Positions 9,501 to 17,559 of a DNA stretch of 64,000 nucleotides are shown piece by piece. The notes below the pieces were generated by a model. That model saw only the letters and a program-made list of their open reading frames with translations. It was not told where the DNA came from and made no database searches. This DNA comes from Caloramator sp. mosi_1. Its GTDB lineage: Bacteria > Bacillota > Clostridia > Clostridiales > Caloramatoraceae. Within the stretch, counting starts at the first letter, position 1. Each line of letters opens with the position of its first letter. The DNA is taken from contig NZ_CP117677.1 in NCBI RefSeq assembly GCF_028622835.1, forward strand, positions 2,032,820 through 2,096,819, in the 5' to 3' direction. Position numbers and translations under genes: made by a program.

Positions 9501-10210
9501 ATGAGGCTAAATTTTCAGTACGGAACAAGAAGGATAGAGTTTAATGTTGAGTATAGAAAAAGAAAAACAGTTGAAATATCAGTAGAGCCACCTGAAATTA
9601 TAAATGTTGTAGCACCAAGTGATATGAGCCAAGATGAAGTGTTAGAGATAGTAAAAAGAAGGCCAGTTGGATTATTCAAAAGCTTTTCTTATTAAATAGT
9701 GTTGAAACTACTCCAATAAAGAGGGAGTATGTTAATGGTGAGTCCTTTATGTATTTTGGAAGAAACTACTCCCTCCAGATTATTTTAGATGAAAATGTAA
9801 AAAGCCAGAGGTTAGGCTCTTTAGAGGTAAGTTTTATGTAACGGTAAATAAAAAGGACGAAGAATTAATTAAAAAGGCAATGGAGGAGTGGTACAGACAA
9901 AGGACTTTAGAAAAAATAAAAGAAAGGCTAAAGTATTATCAAAAGTTTTTTAGCAAAAACCAACTGACATAAGGGTTAAAGAGCAGAAAAAAGATGGGCA
10001 AGTTGCACATCAAAGGATGAGCTGCTATTTAATTGGAGATGTGCTATGGCAAGGGCAGATGCCTTTGATTATATTCTTGTTCACGAAATGTGTCATCTAT
10101 ATTACAAAAACCATTCAAAGGATTTTTGGAACCTAGTTTCAAAAATTATGCCAGACTATGAGAAAAGAAGAGAATGGCTAAGAAGGTATGGGGTAAGGAT
10201 GGACTTATAG
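9501..10210 (+). CDS. YgjP-like metallopeptidase-domain protein
   Basis: About 236 residues starting at ATG 9501, nine bases after hsdR. The family (YgjP, DUF45) has a zinc-metalloprotease fold; the signature HEMCHLYYKNHSKDFW is visible near residue 200, with the HExxH histidines and glutamate present and the third ligand in HSKDFW. A preceding KPTDIRVKEQKKRW block is also typical. Frame corrections are needed near 9660, 9805, 9960, 10010 and 10045. Such genes often sit beside type I restriction operons, and this context supports a linked role. Its substrate is not known. Confidence 0.85.
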
Positions 10211-10241
10211 AATAATAAAGATAAAAAGGAGAAGTGGAGTT

Positions 10242-11358
10242 ATGAAATATGATGATAGTGATTTAAAATTTGAAGATAATGATAGTGTTATAAATAATGA
10301 CGAATGTAATATGCCAAAGGAGAGAAGGAAATTAAGGACGCAAGCGTATGATAAAAGTGTTGCAGATTTAATACGAATGATAAATGATGAAGAGATAATA
10401 TTTAATCCAGAATATCAAAGAAATTATATATGGGATAATAAAAAGGCTTCTTTATTAATAGAGTCAATATTATTAAATATACCTATACCAGTTATTTATG
10501 CATCTGAAGATGAAAATAGTACTTGGAATATAGTAGATGGATTACAGAGATTGAATTCTTTAAAAGATTTTTGATAATGAATTTAAATTAACAGGGCTAT
10601 CAGTGTTAACAGAATTAAACAATCTAAAATATAAAGATTTGGATTCCAAAGTTAGGAGAATTTTAAACAATGGAATATTAAGAGTTATTTTAATTTTAAG
10701 TGATTCTGATTCAGAAATTAAGTATGATATTTTCATGAGATTAAATCAAGGTTCTGTAAAGCTAAATGAACAAGAATTAAGAAATTGTTTATATAGAGGA
10801 AAATTAAATAATTTAATTAAGGATTTAGCAAATAATCAAAAATTAATGAAAATATTAGGTTTAAAAGCACCTCATAAAAGAATGAATGATAGGGAATTAA
10901 TATTAAGGTATTTTGCATTATCTGATAACTATGATAAACAAACATATAAGTTAAATAACTATAAAGGAAAGATTAAAACATTTTTAAATTATTATATGGA
11001 GAAGAATAAAAATATAGAAGATGAACATGTTTGAAAATTTAAGAAAAAAGTTTAATGATGTAATAAACAAAACATATTTAGTATTTGGAGATAAAGCATT
11101 CAGAAGGTATGATAATAAATCTAAAAACTTTGAACATATGGTTAACAGAGCTATTTTAGATTTTATATTGATAGGATTTGAATGTTACTCTATAGAAAAG
11201 ATAGAAAATAAAAAGAAGATATAATTAATTTATTTAAGCAAAAATGTAATGATGAAAAATTTAGAGATTCAATAACAAAAGGTACATCTGATAAAAGGAA
11301 TATTGAATTCAGATTAGAAGAGTGGATTAGAGGGTTAGAGGGGATTATAAATGAATAA
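10242..11358 (+). CDS. DUF262 (ParB/GmrS-like) protein, partner of a HEPN protein
   Basis: About 372 residues from ATG 10242 (AAGGAG upstream), frame breaks near 10573, 11025 and 11220. The N-terminal DUF262 domain shows FNPEYQRNYIWDNKKASLLI and the ParB-like nucleotide motif DGLQRLNSL (usually DGQQR). The middle has IFMRLNQGSVKLNEQELRN, also typical. I see no DUF1524 HNH nuclease part such as GmrD has. The 3' end overlaps the next gene by 8 bases, so the two are translationally coupled. DUF262 proteins act in defence against foreign or modified DNA; here the effector could be the HEPN partner. The AT content is higher than in hsdMSR, hinting at separate acquisition. Confidence 0.8.
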
Positions 11359-12032
11359 ATGTTGCATGGATTTTAAATTTGAGAATGATGACATTAGTTG
11401 TAAATTTTCAGAGATAGAAGAATTAATTACTCTTGCTAAAACTAATGTGAAAAATCATGAGGTTATATAATATTTATAACAAAATGGCATTAATTTTATT
11501 AACAATTAAGTTTGAATTTTTAATAGAAGAAATTTTATCAGATTATATTGATGAAATTAATAATTTGTTTAAACAAAACAGTATTAATTCATTTTATATG
11601 CCTAATGAACTAAAACATCAATATTGTTTAGATTTATTAAATGAAAATATTGATAATATAAAAAATAAGAAGGTAGAAAAAATGCAAAACATATATAAAC
11701 AGGTAATAAATTTTTGGAGTAATACAGGAGAATTTTCTCCATTAGATTTAAAAATAAAGTTTAATTATGGCAAACATGGAAGTAAAGAAATAATAAAAAT
11801 ATTTAATAAGGTTTGCATTCAAAATATTTTTGATAACATAAAATATTACGAAAATAGCGATAGTTTATTAGAAGAAAGAAGTGAAATTGACATAAAAGGA
11901 AAATTAGATAGTATGATAAGTATAAGAAATAATGTGATTCATGAAGATACAAACCCCAATATTACTCCAGAGCAAATATCAGAATATAAAGAGATTGTAG
12001 TGTATTTTCTGAATGAATCAAAAAATTATTGA
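11351..12032 (+). CDS. HEPN-domain protein, MAE_28990/MAE_18760-like
   Basis: ATG 11351 lies inside the end of the DUF262 gene (overlap ATGAATAA). With one frame correction near 11468 the protein has about 227 residues. Near the C-terminus is SIRNNVIHED, the R-x4-H signature of HEPN ribonucleases, in an all-helical context (FEFLIEEILSDYIDEIN, then KGKLDSMI before the motif). The layout matches the MAE_28990/MAE_18760-like HEPN group as I recall it, often found next to DUF262. By family knowledge HEPN proteins cut RNA, often as abortive-infection effectors or toxins. Its activity and target here are inference. Confidence 0.72.
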
Positions 12033-12113
12033 ATAACAAATTTCAAGAAATTAAAAACGAAATTGCAGTAAATAATAAAACTATGGCAGAAGTAGCTGTA
12101 CAATAATTAAAAT

Positions 12114-12150
12114 AAGGAATTAGGCAATGGTATTAATTGTCTAATTCCTT
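12114..12150. terminator. Bidirectional terminator between the DUF262/HEPN pair and the XRE gene
   Basis: AAGGAATTAGGCAA (12114-12127) pairs with TTGTCTAATTCCTT (12137-12150), 14 bp with one G-T wobble. T-rich sequence follows on the plus strand and A-rich sequence precedes it, so it can serve both convergent units. Confidence 0.75.
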
Positions 12151-12270
12151 GTTATTTATAAATTTATTAATTATATCTAATTGTTGTTCAAATAATAATG
12201 TAATTAATTCAATTTGGTAATAAGAACAATCATTATTATTAATAAAATATATGAAGGAAGAAATTATTTT

Positions 12271-12576
12271 TTAAGGAAAAAGTAATTTCATTTTGATTGT
12301 TAGAATCAAAAAGTATCTGATGTTAAATGTTGAAAAGGTAGCATTAAATTCAAAAGATTTATAAAATATATTTAAAAATTCTAGTATAGGAATATTCAAT
12401 TGGTAAAAAATTTGAGATAATACCTCAAGTTTAAACACATCACTCTTCCCATTTTCAATATTATTTAAAAGTCCAACGCTTATGCCTAAAAGTTCAGCTA
12501 ACTTTTGGGTTGAGTATCCCTTTTCTTTTCTATATTTTCTAACCATATTTCCAAATTCTTTTTGTATGTTATCCAT
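12271..12576 (-). CDS. XRE-family transcriptional regulator
   Basis: I chose ATG at 12576 because AAAGGG lies 8 bases upstream; the GTG at 12585 overlaps it. Residues 10-65 are a classic helix-turn-helix: VRKYRKEKGYSTQKLAELLG, then ISVGLLNNIENGKSD. The C-terminal part is hydrophobic. After the stop the same frame stays open for another 45 codons (to a stop at 12133-12135, inside the terminator), so the true protein may be longer and the stop an assembly error. It faces away from the small ORF and recombinase genes. A palindrome at 12615-12632 between them is a likely operator. I infer control of its own gene and perhaps of excision. Confidence 0.8.
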   Translation of the reverse strand: MDNIQKEFGNMVRKYRKEKGYSTQKLAELLGISVGLLNNIENGKSDVFKLEVLSQIFYQLNIPILEFLNIFYKSFEFNATFSTFNIRYFLILTIKMKLLFP

Positions 12577-12614
12577 AGTAATCACCCTTTCAGATTAGAT
12601 TATTGACAATGTTG

Positions 12615-12632
12615 GACAAGTTTATACTTGTC
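12615..12632. promoter_or_regulatory. Palindrome, likely XRE operator
   Basis: GACAAGTTTATACTTGTC has perfect 7-bp arms (GACAAGT/ACTTGTC) around TTAT. It lies 39 bases upstream of the XRE start and 119 bases upstream of the small ORF, the expected place for a repressor site between divergent genes. Confidence 0.6.
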
Positions 12633-12750
12633 TATAAAAATTCATAATAATGAAAAATACATAAAAATGAACATAGATGCCAAATATATAAGTAATATCA
12701 GTAAATTTAGTTGAATAAAATGATAAGTGAATTAAGTTAAGGAGTTATAT

Positions 12751-12909
12751 GTGGGGGATAGGTTTTCTGAAAAAATAACTATAACTGAAGTTTTTGTTAC
12801 AAAGGACGGTGAAGAGAGAAAGAAGAAACTAAAGGAGAAGGTTGTTAAACTAATAAATAAAAAGAAAATAGAAACAGCAGATAAAGCTATCTGCTTAATT
12901 ATAAAGTAG
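12751..12909 (+). CDS. Small basic protein upstream of the recombinase
   Basis: GTG 12751 has AAGGAG about 9 bases upstream and opens a 52-codon frame with no break. The product is lysine-rich (EERKKKLKEKVVKLINKKK) with a short beta-like start (KITITEVFVTKDG). It sits 45 bases before the recombinase on the same strand and is probably cotranscribed. I recognise no family. Small basic proteins next to serine integrases can be recombination directionality factors, or simply unknown element genes; this is only a positional guess. It could also be a remnant. Confidence 0.5.
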   Translation: MGDRFSEKITITEVFVTKDGEERKKKLKEKVVKLINKKKIETADKAICLIIK

Positions 12910-12954
12910 GTAGTTATACTTCTTAGCCAGTGAGTAAGGTGAAGGAGGTATAGC

Positions 12955-14509
12955 TTGGAGGTTGTGGCTATATATGTAAGGCTAAGTGATGAAGATAGGG
13001 ATAAGGCAAATAAAATGGATGAGAGCGAAAGTATACAAAACCAAAAGGATATGTTAATTAGGTATGCCAATGAAAAGGGATGGAAGATATATAAAATATA
13101 TTGCGATGAAGATTACTCGGGACTTGATAAGGATAGACCAGAGTTTAACCAAATGATAAAAGATGCTAAAGAGGGTAAATTTAATATTATACTTTGCAAA
13201 CACCAATCAAGATTTTCAAGGGATATGGAGCTTATTGAAAAATATCTTCATAACAAGTTTATTGAATGGAATATTCGTTTTGTAAGTGTGGTAGATGGGG
13301 TGGACACAAAGGATAAACACAATAAAAAAGTAGGCAGGTAAATGCATTAATTAATGAATGGTATTGTGAAGATATTAGTGAATCTATAAAGGCGGTATTT
13401 AGAGTAAAACAAAGAACAGGTAAATTCATAGGGTCTTTTCCTGCTTTGGCTATAAAAAGGATGAAAAGGATAAAAATAAATTAGTAATAGATGAAGAGGC
13501 TGCTAATATAGTCAGGGATATTTTTACTTGGTATTTAGAGGGATATGGTACTCAAAAGATTGCAGATATGCTAAATGAAAAAAATATTCCAAACCCAAGC
13601 AAATACAAATTGTTAAAGGGTATGAATGTTAATAATAGCTTTGTAAATAAAAGCAGAGGGTATTGGAATAAAACAACAGTTAAAAGGATTTTAAAAAATA
13701 GAATGTACATTGGTGATATGGTTCAGCACGTATATGAAAAGTTAAATTATAAATCTAAAAAACAGTAAAACTTAAAGAGAGTGATTGGATTGTAGTTGAA
13801 AATACACACGAAGCTATAATAGACAAAGAAACTTTTTATAAAGTACAAAAAGGCTTAAAAGCAATGTAAGAAGTATGGGAACAGGTAAATCTCATATATT
13901 TGCTGGAAAGGTTAGATGTTTAGATTGTAAAAGCACAATGCAAAAGACAACAAACAATGCTAAAAAGTCATATTTAAGATGCAAACTATATTGTATTTTA
14001 AAGGGTAATCTTTGTTCAAAGCATACAATACGGCTTGATAGGTTGGAGGAAATCGTATCTTTAAGGATAAAGGAACATTTTAAATTATTAAATGAAAAGG
14101 AAATTTCAGATGAATTAGAAGATACAATGTTTAAAGTAGATGTAAAGAACTTAGAAAAGGAATTAGCAAAGGTAAATGATGAAATTAAAACAAGGGATAC
14201 TGTTTTAAAAAACATCTATATTGATAAGATTAAAGGGACGATTACAGAAGAGCAATTTATGGCACTAAATAAAGAGTTTATAGGTGAAAAAATAGTTTAG
14301 TGGCGAGGAAACAATATTTAGAGGCACAAATAGAGAGTCTAAAGCTCTCAAAGGAAAAGCAAAATAGGATATTGGAAAAGGTAAAAATGTTTTTAGATTT
14401 TGATAAACTAACCCACGATATGGTAAATGAGCTTATCGACTATATAGAAATAGGTGAAAAGGATAAAAGGACAAATGAACAGGAAATAATAATTCACTGG
14501 CTGTTTTAG
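12955..14509 (+). CDS. Large serine recombinase (element integrase/excisionase)
   Basis: TTG 12955 follows GGAGG with 6-base spacing. With five frame corrections (near 13340, 13440, 13767, 13868 and 14299) the protein has about 518 residues. The resolvase domain begins AIYVRLSDEDRD; the Ser is the nucleophile. Arg residues follow in HQSRFSRDMELI. A recombinase domain (GYGTQKIADMLNE, KRILKNRMYIGDMVQ) and a zinc ribbon (CLDCKSTM ... YLRCKLYC ... LCSKH) come next, then a coiled coil. This is the SpoIVCA/phage-integrase architecture. It catalyses integration between attP and attB, and excision with help. Its stop codon lies in the right attP arm. Confidence 0.92.
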
Positions 14510-14540
14510 TGTGTTTAGGGAAAATTATCACACGTTATTG
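14506..14540. repeat. attR: right junction of the integrated element
   Basis: Arm TTAGTGTGTTTA (14506-14517), 11 bases, then the core CACACGTTA (14529-14537), then host gene sequence TTGACC. The arm is the perfect reverse complement of 2458-2469. In the rejoined attP the arms are 28 bases apart, with the symmetry centre inside the core at CA (14531-14532), a plausible crossover dinucleotide. Confidence 0.85.
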
Positions 14541-15337
14541 ACCCTAAATATCCAGGTGCAGTTGAGAGAATTTTGAATTTTGGGGATTATTGGGATATCG
14601 ACTTGATAAGAAAATACAAAAAGCCAATTATTTATTATACAGATAAAATAAGTGAGCAATACTTAATTTTCTTTTCAATTTTGAGGGAAGCAAAAGCTAT
14701 TCACGATGAGTGGGAAAAGGAATATTTAAAGGGAATGGATTTTGAGATGGCAGATAAAATTACAAGGGATTTGATTGATGAGTTGGGATTAAAGCCTCTT
14801 GATATTAAGGGTAATGAGATTCATAGATTTGCTGGTGCTATGACTCCTCAAGGACAACAATGCTTCTACGAGAATTTAATTAAGGGATTGAGAAACAAAA
14901 TTATAATTAAGGGTAGGCCAGGTACAGGTAAATCAACAATGGTTAAAAAGGTTGCAAGGGCAGCACTTGAGGCAGGCTTAGATGTAGAATTTTATCATTG
15001 TGCCTTTGACCCTTCAAGTATAGATATGATAATTATACCTTCCCTTAGTTTTACAATGCTGGATGGAACAGCACCCCACGTTTTTGATGTAAATGAGAAT
15101 GAGAGAGTCATAGATATGTTTGAATGCATTGATAAAAATATTGTAAAAGAAGATGAGGATCCAATAAAAACAATAGAGTTAAGATATAAAAATAAAATTA
15201 ACGAAGCAAAGGAAGTTTATTCATTAATTAAGAATTTACACGACGAACTTGAAAAATACTATATACAAGCAACTGATTTTAGTGAGGTAGATGCCTTAAG
15301 GAGACGATTAGTAGATTATTTTATTTCTCTAAAATAA
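14531..15337 (+). CDS. 3' segment of the interrupted two-P-loop ATPase gene (PRK06851-like)
   Basis: Open in frame from the core: His-Val-Ile-Asp-Pro-Lys-Tyr-Pro-Gly-Ala continues the protein started at 2179. It holds the second P-loop IIIKGRPGTGKSTMVKKV and the second DGTAPHV, so the protein is an internal duplication of a P-loop unit. About 267 residues, no internal frame break and a natural stop, which argues that the gene is kept rather than decaying. The part has no ribosome site of its own; ATG 14573 lacks a good one. Function is unknown; the family is common in spore formers as I remember. A terminator follows. Confidence 0.85.
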   Translation, partial: HVIDPKYPGAVERILNFGDYWDIDLIRKYKKPIIYYTDKISEQYLIFFSILREAKAIHDEWEKEYLKGMDFEMADKITRDLIDELGLKPLDIKGNEIHRFAGAMTPQGQQCFYENLIKGLRNKIIIKGRPGTGKSTMVKKVARAALEAGLDVEFYHCAFDPSSIDMIIIPSLSFTMLDGTAPHVFDVNENERVIDMFECIDKNIVKEDEDPIKTIELRYKNKINEAKEVYSLIKNLHDELEKYYIQATDFSEVDALRRRLVDYFISLK

Positions 15338-15432
15338 ATGCAGATTTGAGTGGTCCGCAAACTCTTGCCTATTTGATTCAGGTTAATATCTGGCTTAAGG
15401 AATATAATGTCGATATAAAAATATAATTTAAT

Positions 15433-15474
15433 CCCCAGCTTAAAATTATATTTAGATTTTAGGCTGGGGTTTTT
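15433..15474 (+). terminator. Rho-independent terminator
   Basis: CCCCAGCTTAAAAT (15433-15446) pairs with ATTTTAGGCTGGGG (15456-15469), 14 bp with one G-T pair, followed by TTTTT. It ends the split P-loop gene and separates it from uvrB. Confidence 0.85.
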
Positions 15475-15483
15475 GATTAATAA

Positions 15484-15512
15484 TAGACATTTTAAATATA
15501 AAGATATATAAT
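15484..15512 (+). promoter_or_regulatory. Sigma-A promoter of uvrB
   Basis: TAGACA at 15484-15489, 17-base spacer, TATAAT at 15507-15512. The LexA box lies just downstream, over the likely transcription start. Confidence 0.7.
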
Positions 15513-15520
15513 TATTATAG

Positions 15521-15533
15521 CGAACATATGTTC
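15521..15533. promoter_or_regulatory. LexA (DinR) box
   Basis: CGAACATATGTTC fits the Gram-positive LexA consensus CGAACnnnnGTTC with a perfect GAAC/GTTC palindrome. It sits between the promoter and the uvrB ribosome site, so uvrB (and perhaps uvrA) should be under SOS control. Confidence 0.85.
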
Positions 15534-15546
15534 AGAGGTGAAGCAG

Positions 15547-17492
15547 ATGGGAGAATTTAAAATAGTATCAAATTTTAAACCAACTGGAGACCAACCACAA
15601 GCGATAGATAAGCTTGTTGAGGGCATAAAAAGAGGAGATAGATGTCAAACTTTACTTGGTGTAACGGGTTCAGGGAAAACCTTTACAATGGCAAATATTA
15701 TAGAAAGGGTTCAAAAACCTACCCTTGTTATAGCTCATAATAAAACGCTTGCAGCTCAGCTCTGCAGTGAGTTTAAGGAGTTTTTCCCTGATAACGCAGT
15801 TGAATACTTTGTAAGTTACTACGATTACTATCAACCTGAGGCCTATGTACCCCATACAGATACTTATATAGAAAAGGATGCATCAATAAATGATGAAATA
15901 GATAAATTAAGACACTCGGCTACTGCAGCCCTATTTGAAAGAAGGGATGTAATAATAGTTGCAAGTGTTTCTTGTATATATGGTTTAGGTGACCCAAATG
16001 AGTATAGAGACCTTGTTGTATCTTTAAGGGTTGGTATGGAAAGGGACAGAGATGAAATAATACGAAGACTTGTTGATATACAGTATCAAAGAAATGATAT
16101 AAACTTTGTAAGAGGTACATTTAGGGTTAGGGAGATGTACTTGAAATATTTCCAGCTTCCCAATCAGAGAGGGCAATAAGGGTTGAGTTTTTGGAGATGA
16201 GATTGATAGAATAACTGAAATTGATGTACTAACAGGAGAAATATTAGAGAGAGAAAACACATTTCTATATTTCCTGCATCCCACTATGCAGCATCAAGAG
16301 AAAAGATAGAAAGGGCAATAGAGGGTATAGAAAAGGAGTTAGATGAAAGATATAATGAGCTAATTAAACAGGGAAGGTTGCTTGAGGCACAAAGATTAAA
16401 GCAAAGAACTAATTATGATATAGAAATGCTTAGAGAAGTTGGTTATTGTAATGGAATAGAAAACTATTCAAGGCACTTTGATGGAAGACAAAAAGGAGAA
16501 CCACCCTATATATTACTTGACTACTTTCCAGACGATTATTTAATTTTTATAGATGAATCCCACGTTACACTTCCTCAACTTAGAGCTATGTATGCTGGTG
16601 ATAAATCAAGAAAGGATAATCTTGTTGAGTATGGTTTTAGACTTCCTTGTGCCTATGATAACAGACCACTTAAGTTTGAGGAATTTGAGAAGAAAATAAA
16701 TCAAGTTTTATTTGTAAGTGCAACACCATCCCAGTATGAGATAGAAAATTCAACACAAGTTGTGGAACAGATTATAAGACCTACTGGCCTATTAGATCCT
16801 GAAATTGTTGTAAAACCAATAAAAGGACAAATAGATGACCTAATAGGAGAAATTAAATCTACAATTTCAAGGGGATTTAGAATTTTAGTCACTACTTTAA
16901 CTAAAAAAATGGCAGAGGATTTAACTGAATATCTAAAGGATGTAGGTATAAAGGTAAGATATTTACATTCGGATATCGATACTCTTGAGAGAATGCGAAT
17001 TATTAGAGACTTAAGAAAAGGCGAATTTGATGTTTTAGTAGGCATAAACCTTTTAAGAGAAGGTCTTGATATTCCAGAGGTTGCCCTTGTTGCAATACTT
17101 GATGCAGATAAAGAAGGCTTTTAAGATCTGAAACATCACTTATACAAACAATAGGTAGAGCAGCAAGGAATGCAGAGAGTAAGGTTATAATGTATGCAGA
17201 TAAAATGACAGATTCTATGAAAAGAGCAATAGACGAAACAAATAGAAGAAGAAAGATACAAATGGAGTATAATAATAAATATGGAATAGTACCAAAAACT
17301 GTTGTTAAGCCTGTTCACGAAATAATTGAGGCAACAAAGGCAGCAGAGGATAAGGAGATATACAAAGCAGAGGATAAGGATCTACTAATTAGAACATTAG
17401 AAGAAATGATGCTGGAGGCAGCTAAGAACCTTGAGTTTGAAAGAGCAGCTGAGCTTAGAGATAAGATTTATAAACTTAAGGGTATGGTATAA
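15547..17492 (+). CDS. uvrB: Excinuclease ABC subunit B
   Basis: ATG 15547 follows AGAGGTG; the GTG at 15538 overlaps that site. About 648 residues. UvrB is the damage-verifying helicase of nucleotide excision repair, passed DNA by UvrA and joined by UvrC. Visible: Walker [14 protein letters not shown], the beta-hairpin [31 protein letters not shown], and the C-terminal UVR motif [19 protein letters not shown], which binds UvrC. Frame breaks near 16129, 16188, 16258 and 17120 are single-base. It lies directly before uvrA. Confidence 0.95.
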
Positions 17493-17559
17493 TATATAAT
17501 AAAAAATTACAATCTTTAGTAAAAATATATTATTTATAGATTTAACAAGAGGTGAAAAA

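Larger units (their letters stand above)
2441..14537. mobile_element. Integrative element of about 12.1 kb, skin-like, carrying defence genes
   Basis: The boundaries are the two copies of CACACGTTA inside one host gene. Removing one core copy and everything between restores the frame: Ala-Pro-His-Val, then Ile-Asp-Pro-Lys-Tyr-Pro-Gly. A large serine recombinase ends about 20 bases from the right core, the usual place for the integrase of such elements. Circularising the element would create an attP with 12-bp inverted arms around the core. Cargo: type I restriction-modification, DUF6155, YgjP-like protease, DUF262 plus HEPN, an XRE regulator and two small ORFs. I see no replication, conjugation or phage structural genes. 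It may be an integrative island, or a developmentally excised intervening element like those in sigK of Bacillus subtilis and Clostridioides difficile. Confidence 0.85.

Noticed and set aside
12040-12105. Short frame ending MAEVAVQ after the HEPN gene
   Set aside because: About 20 codons without a ribosome site; it may be a frameshifted tail or chance.
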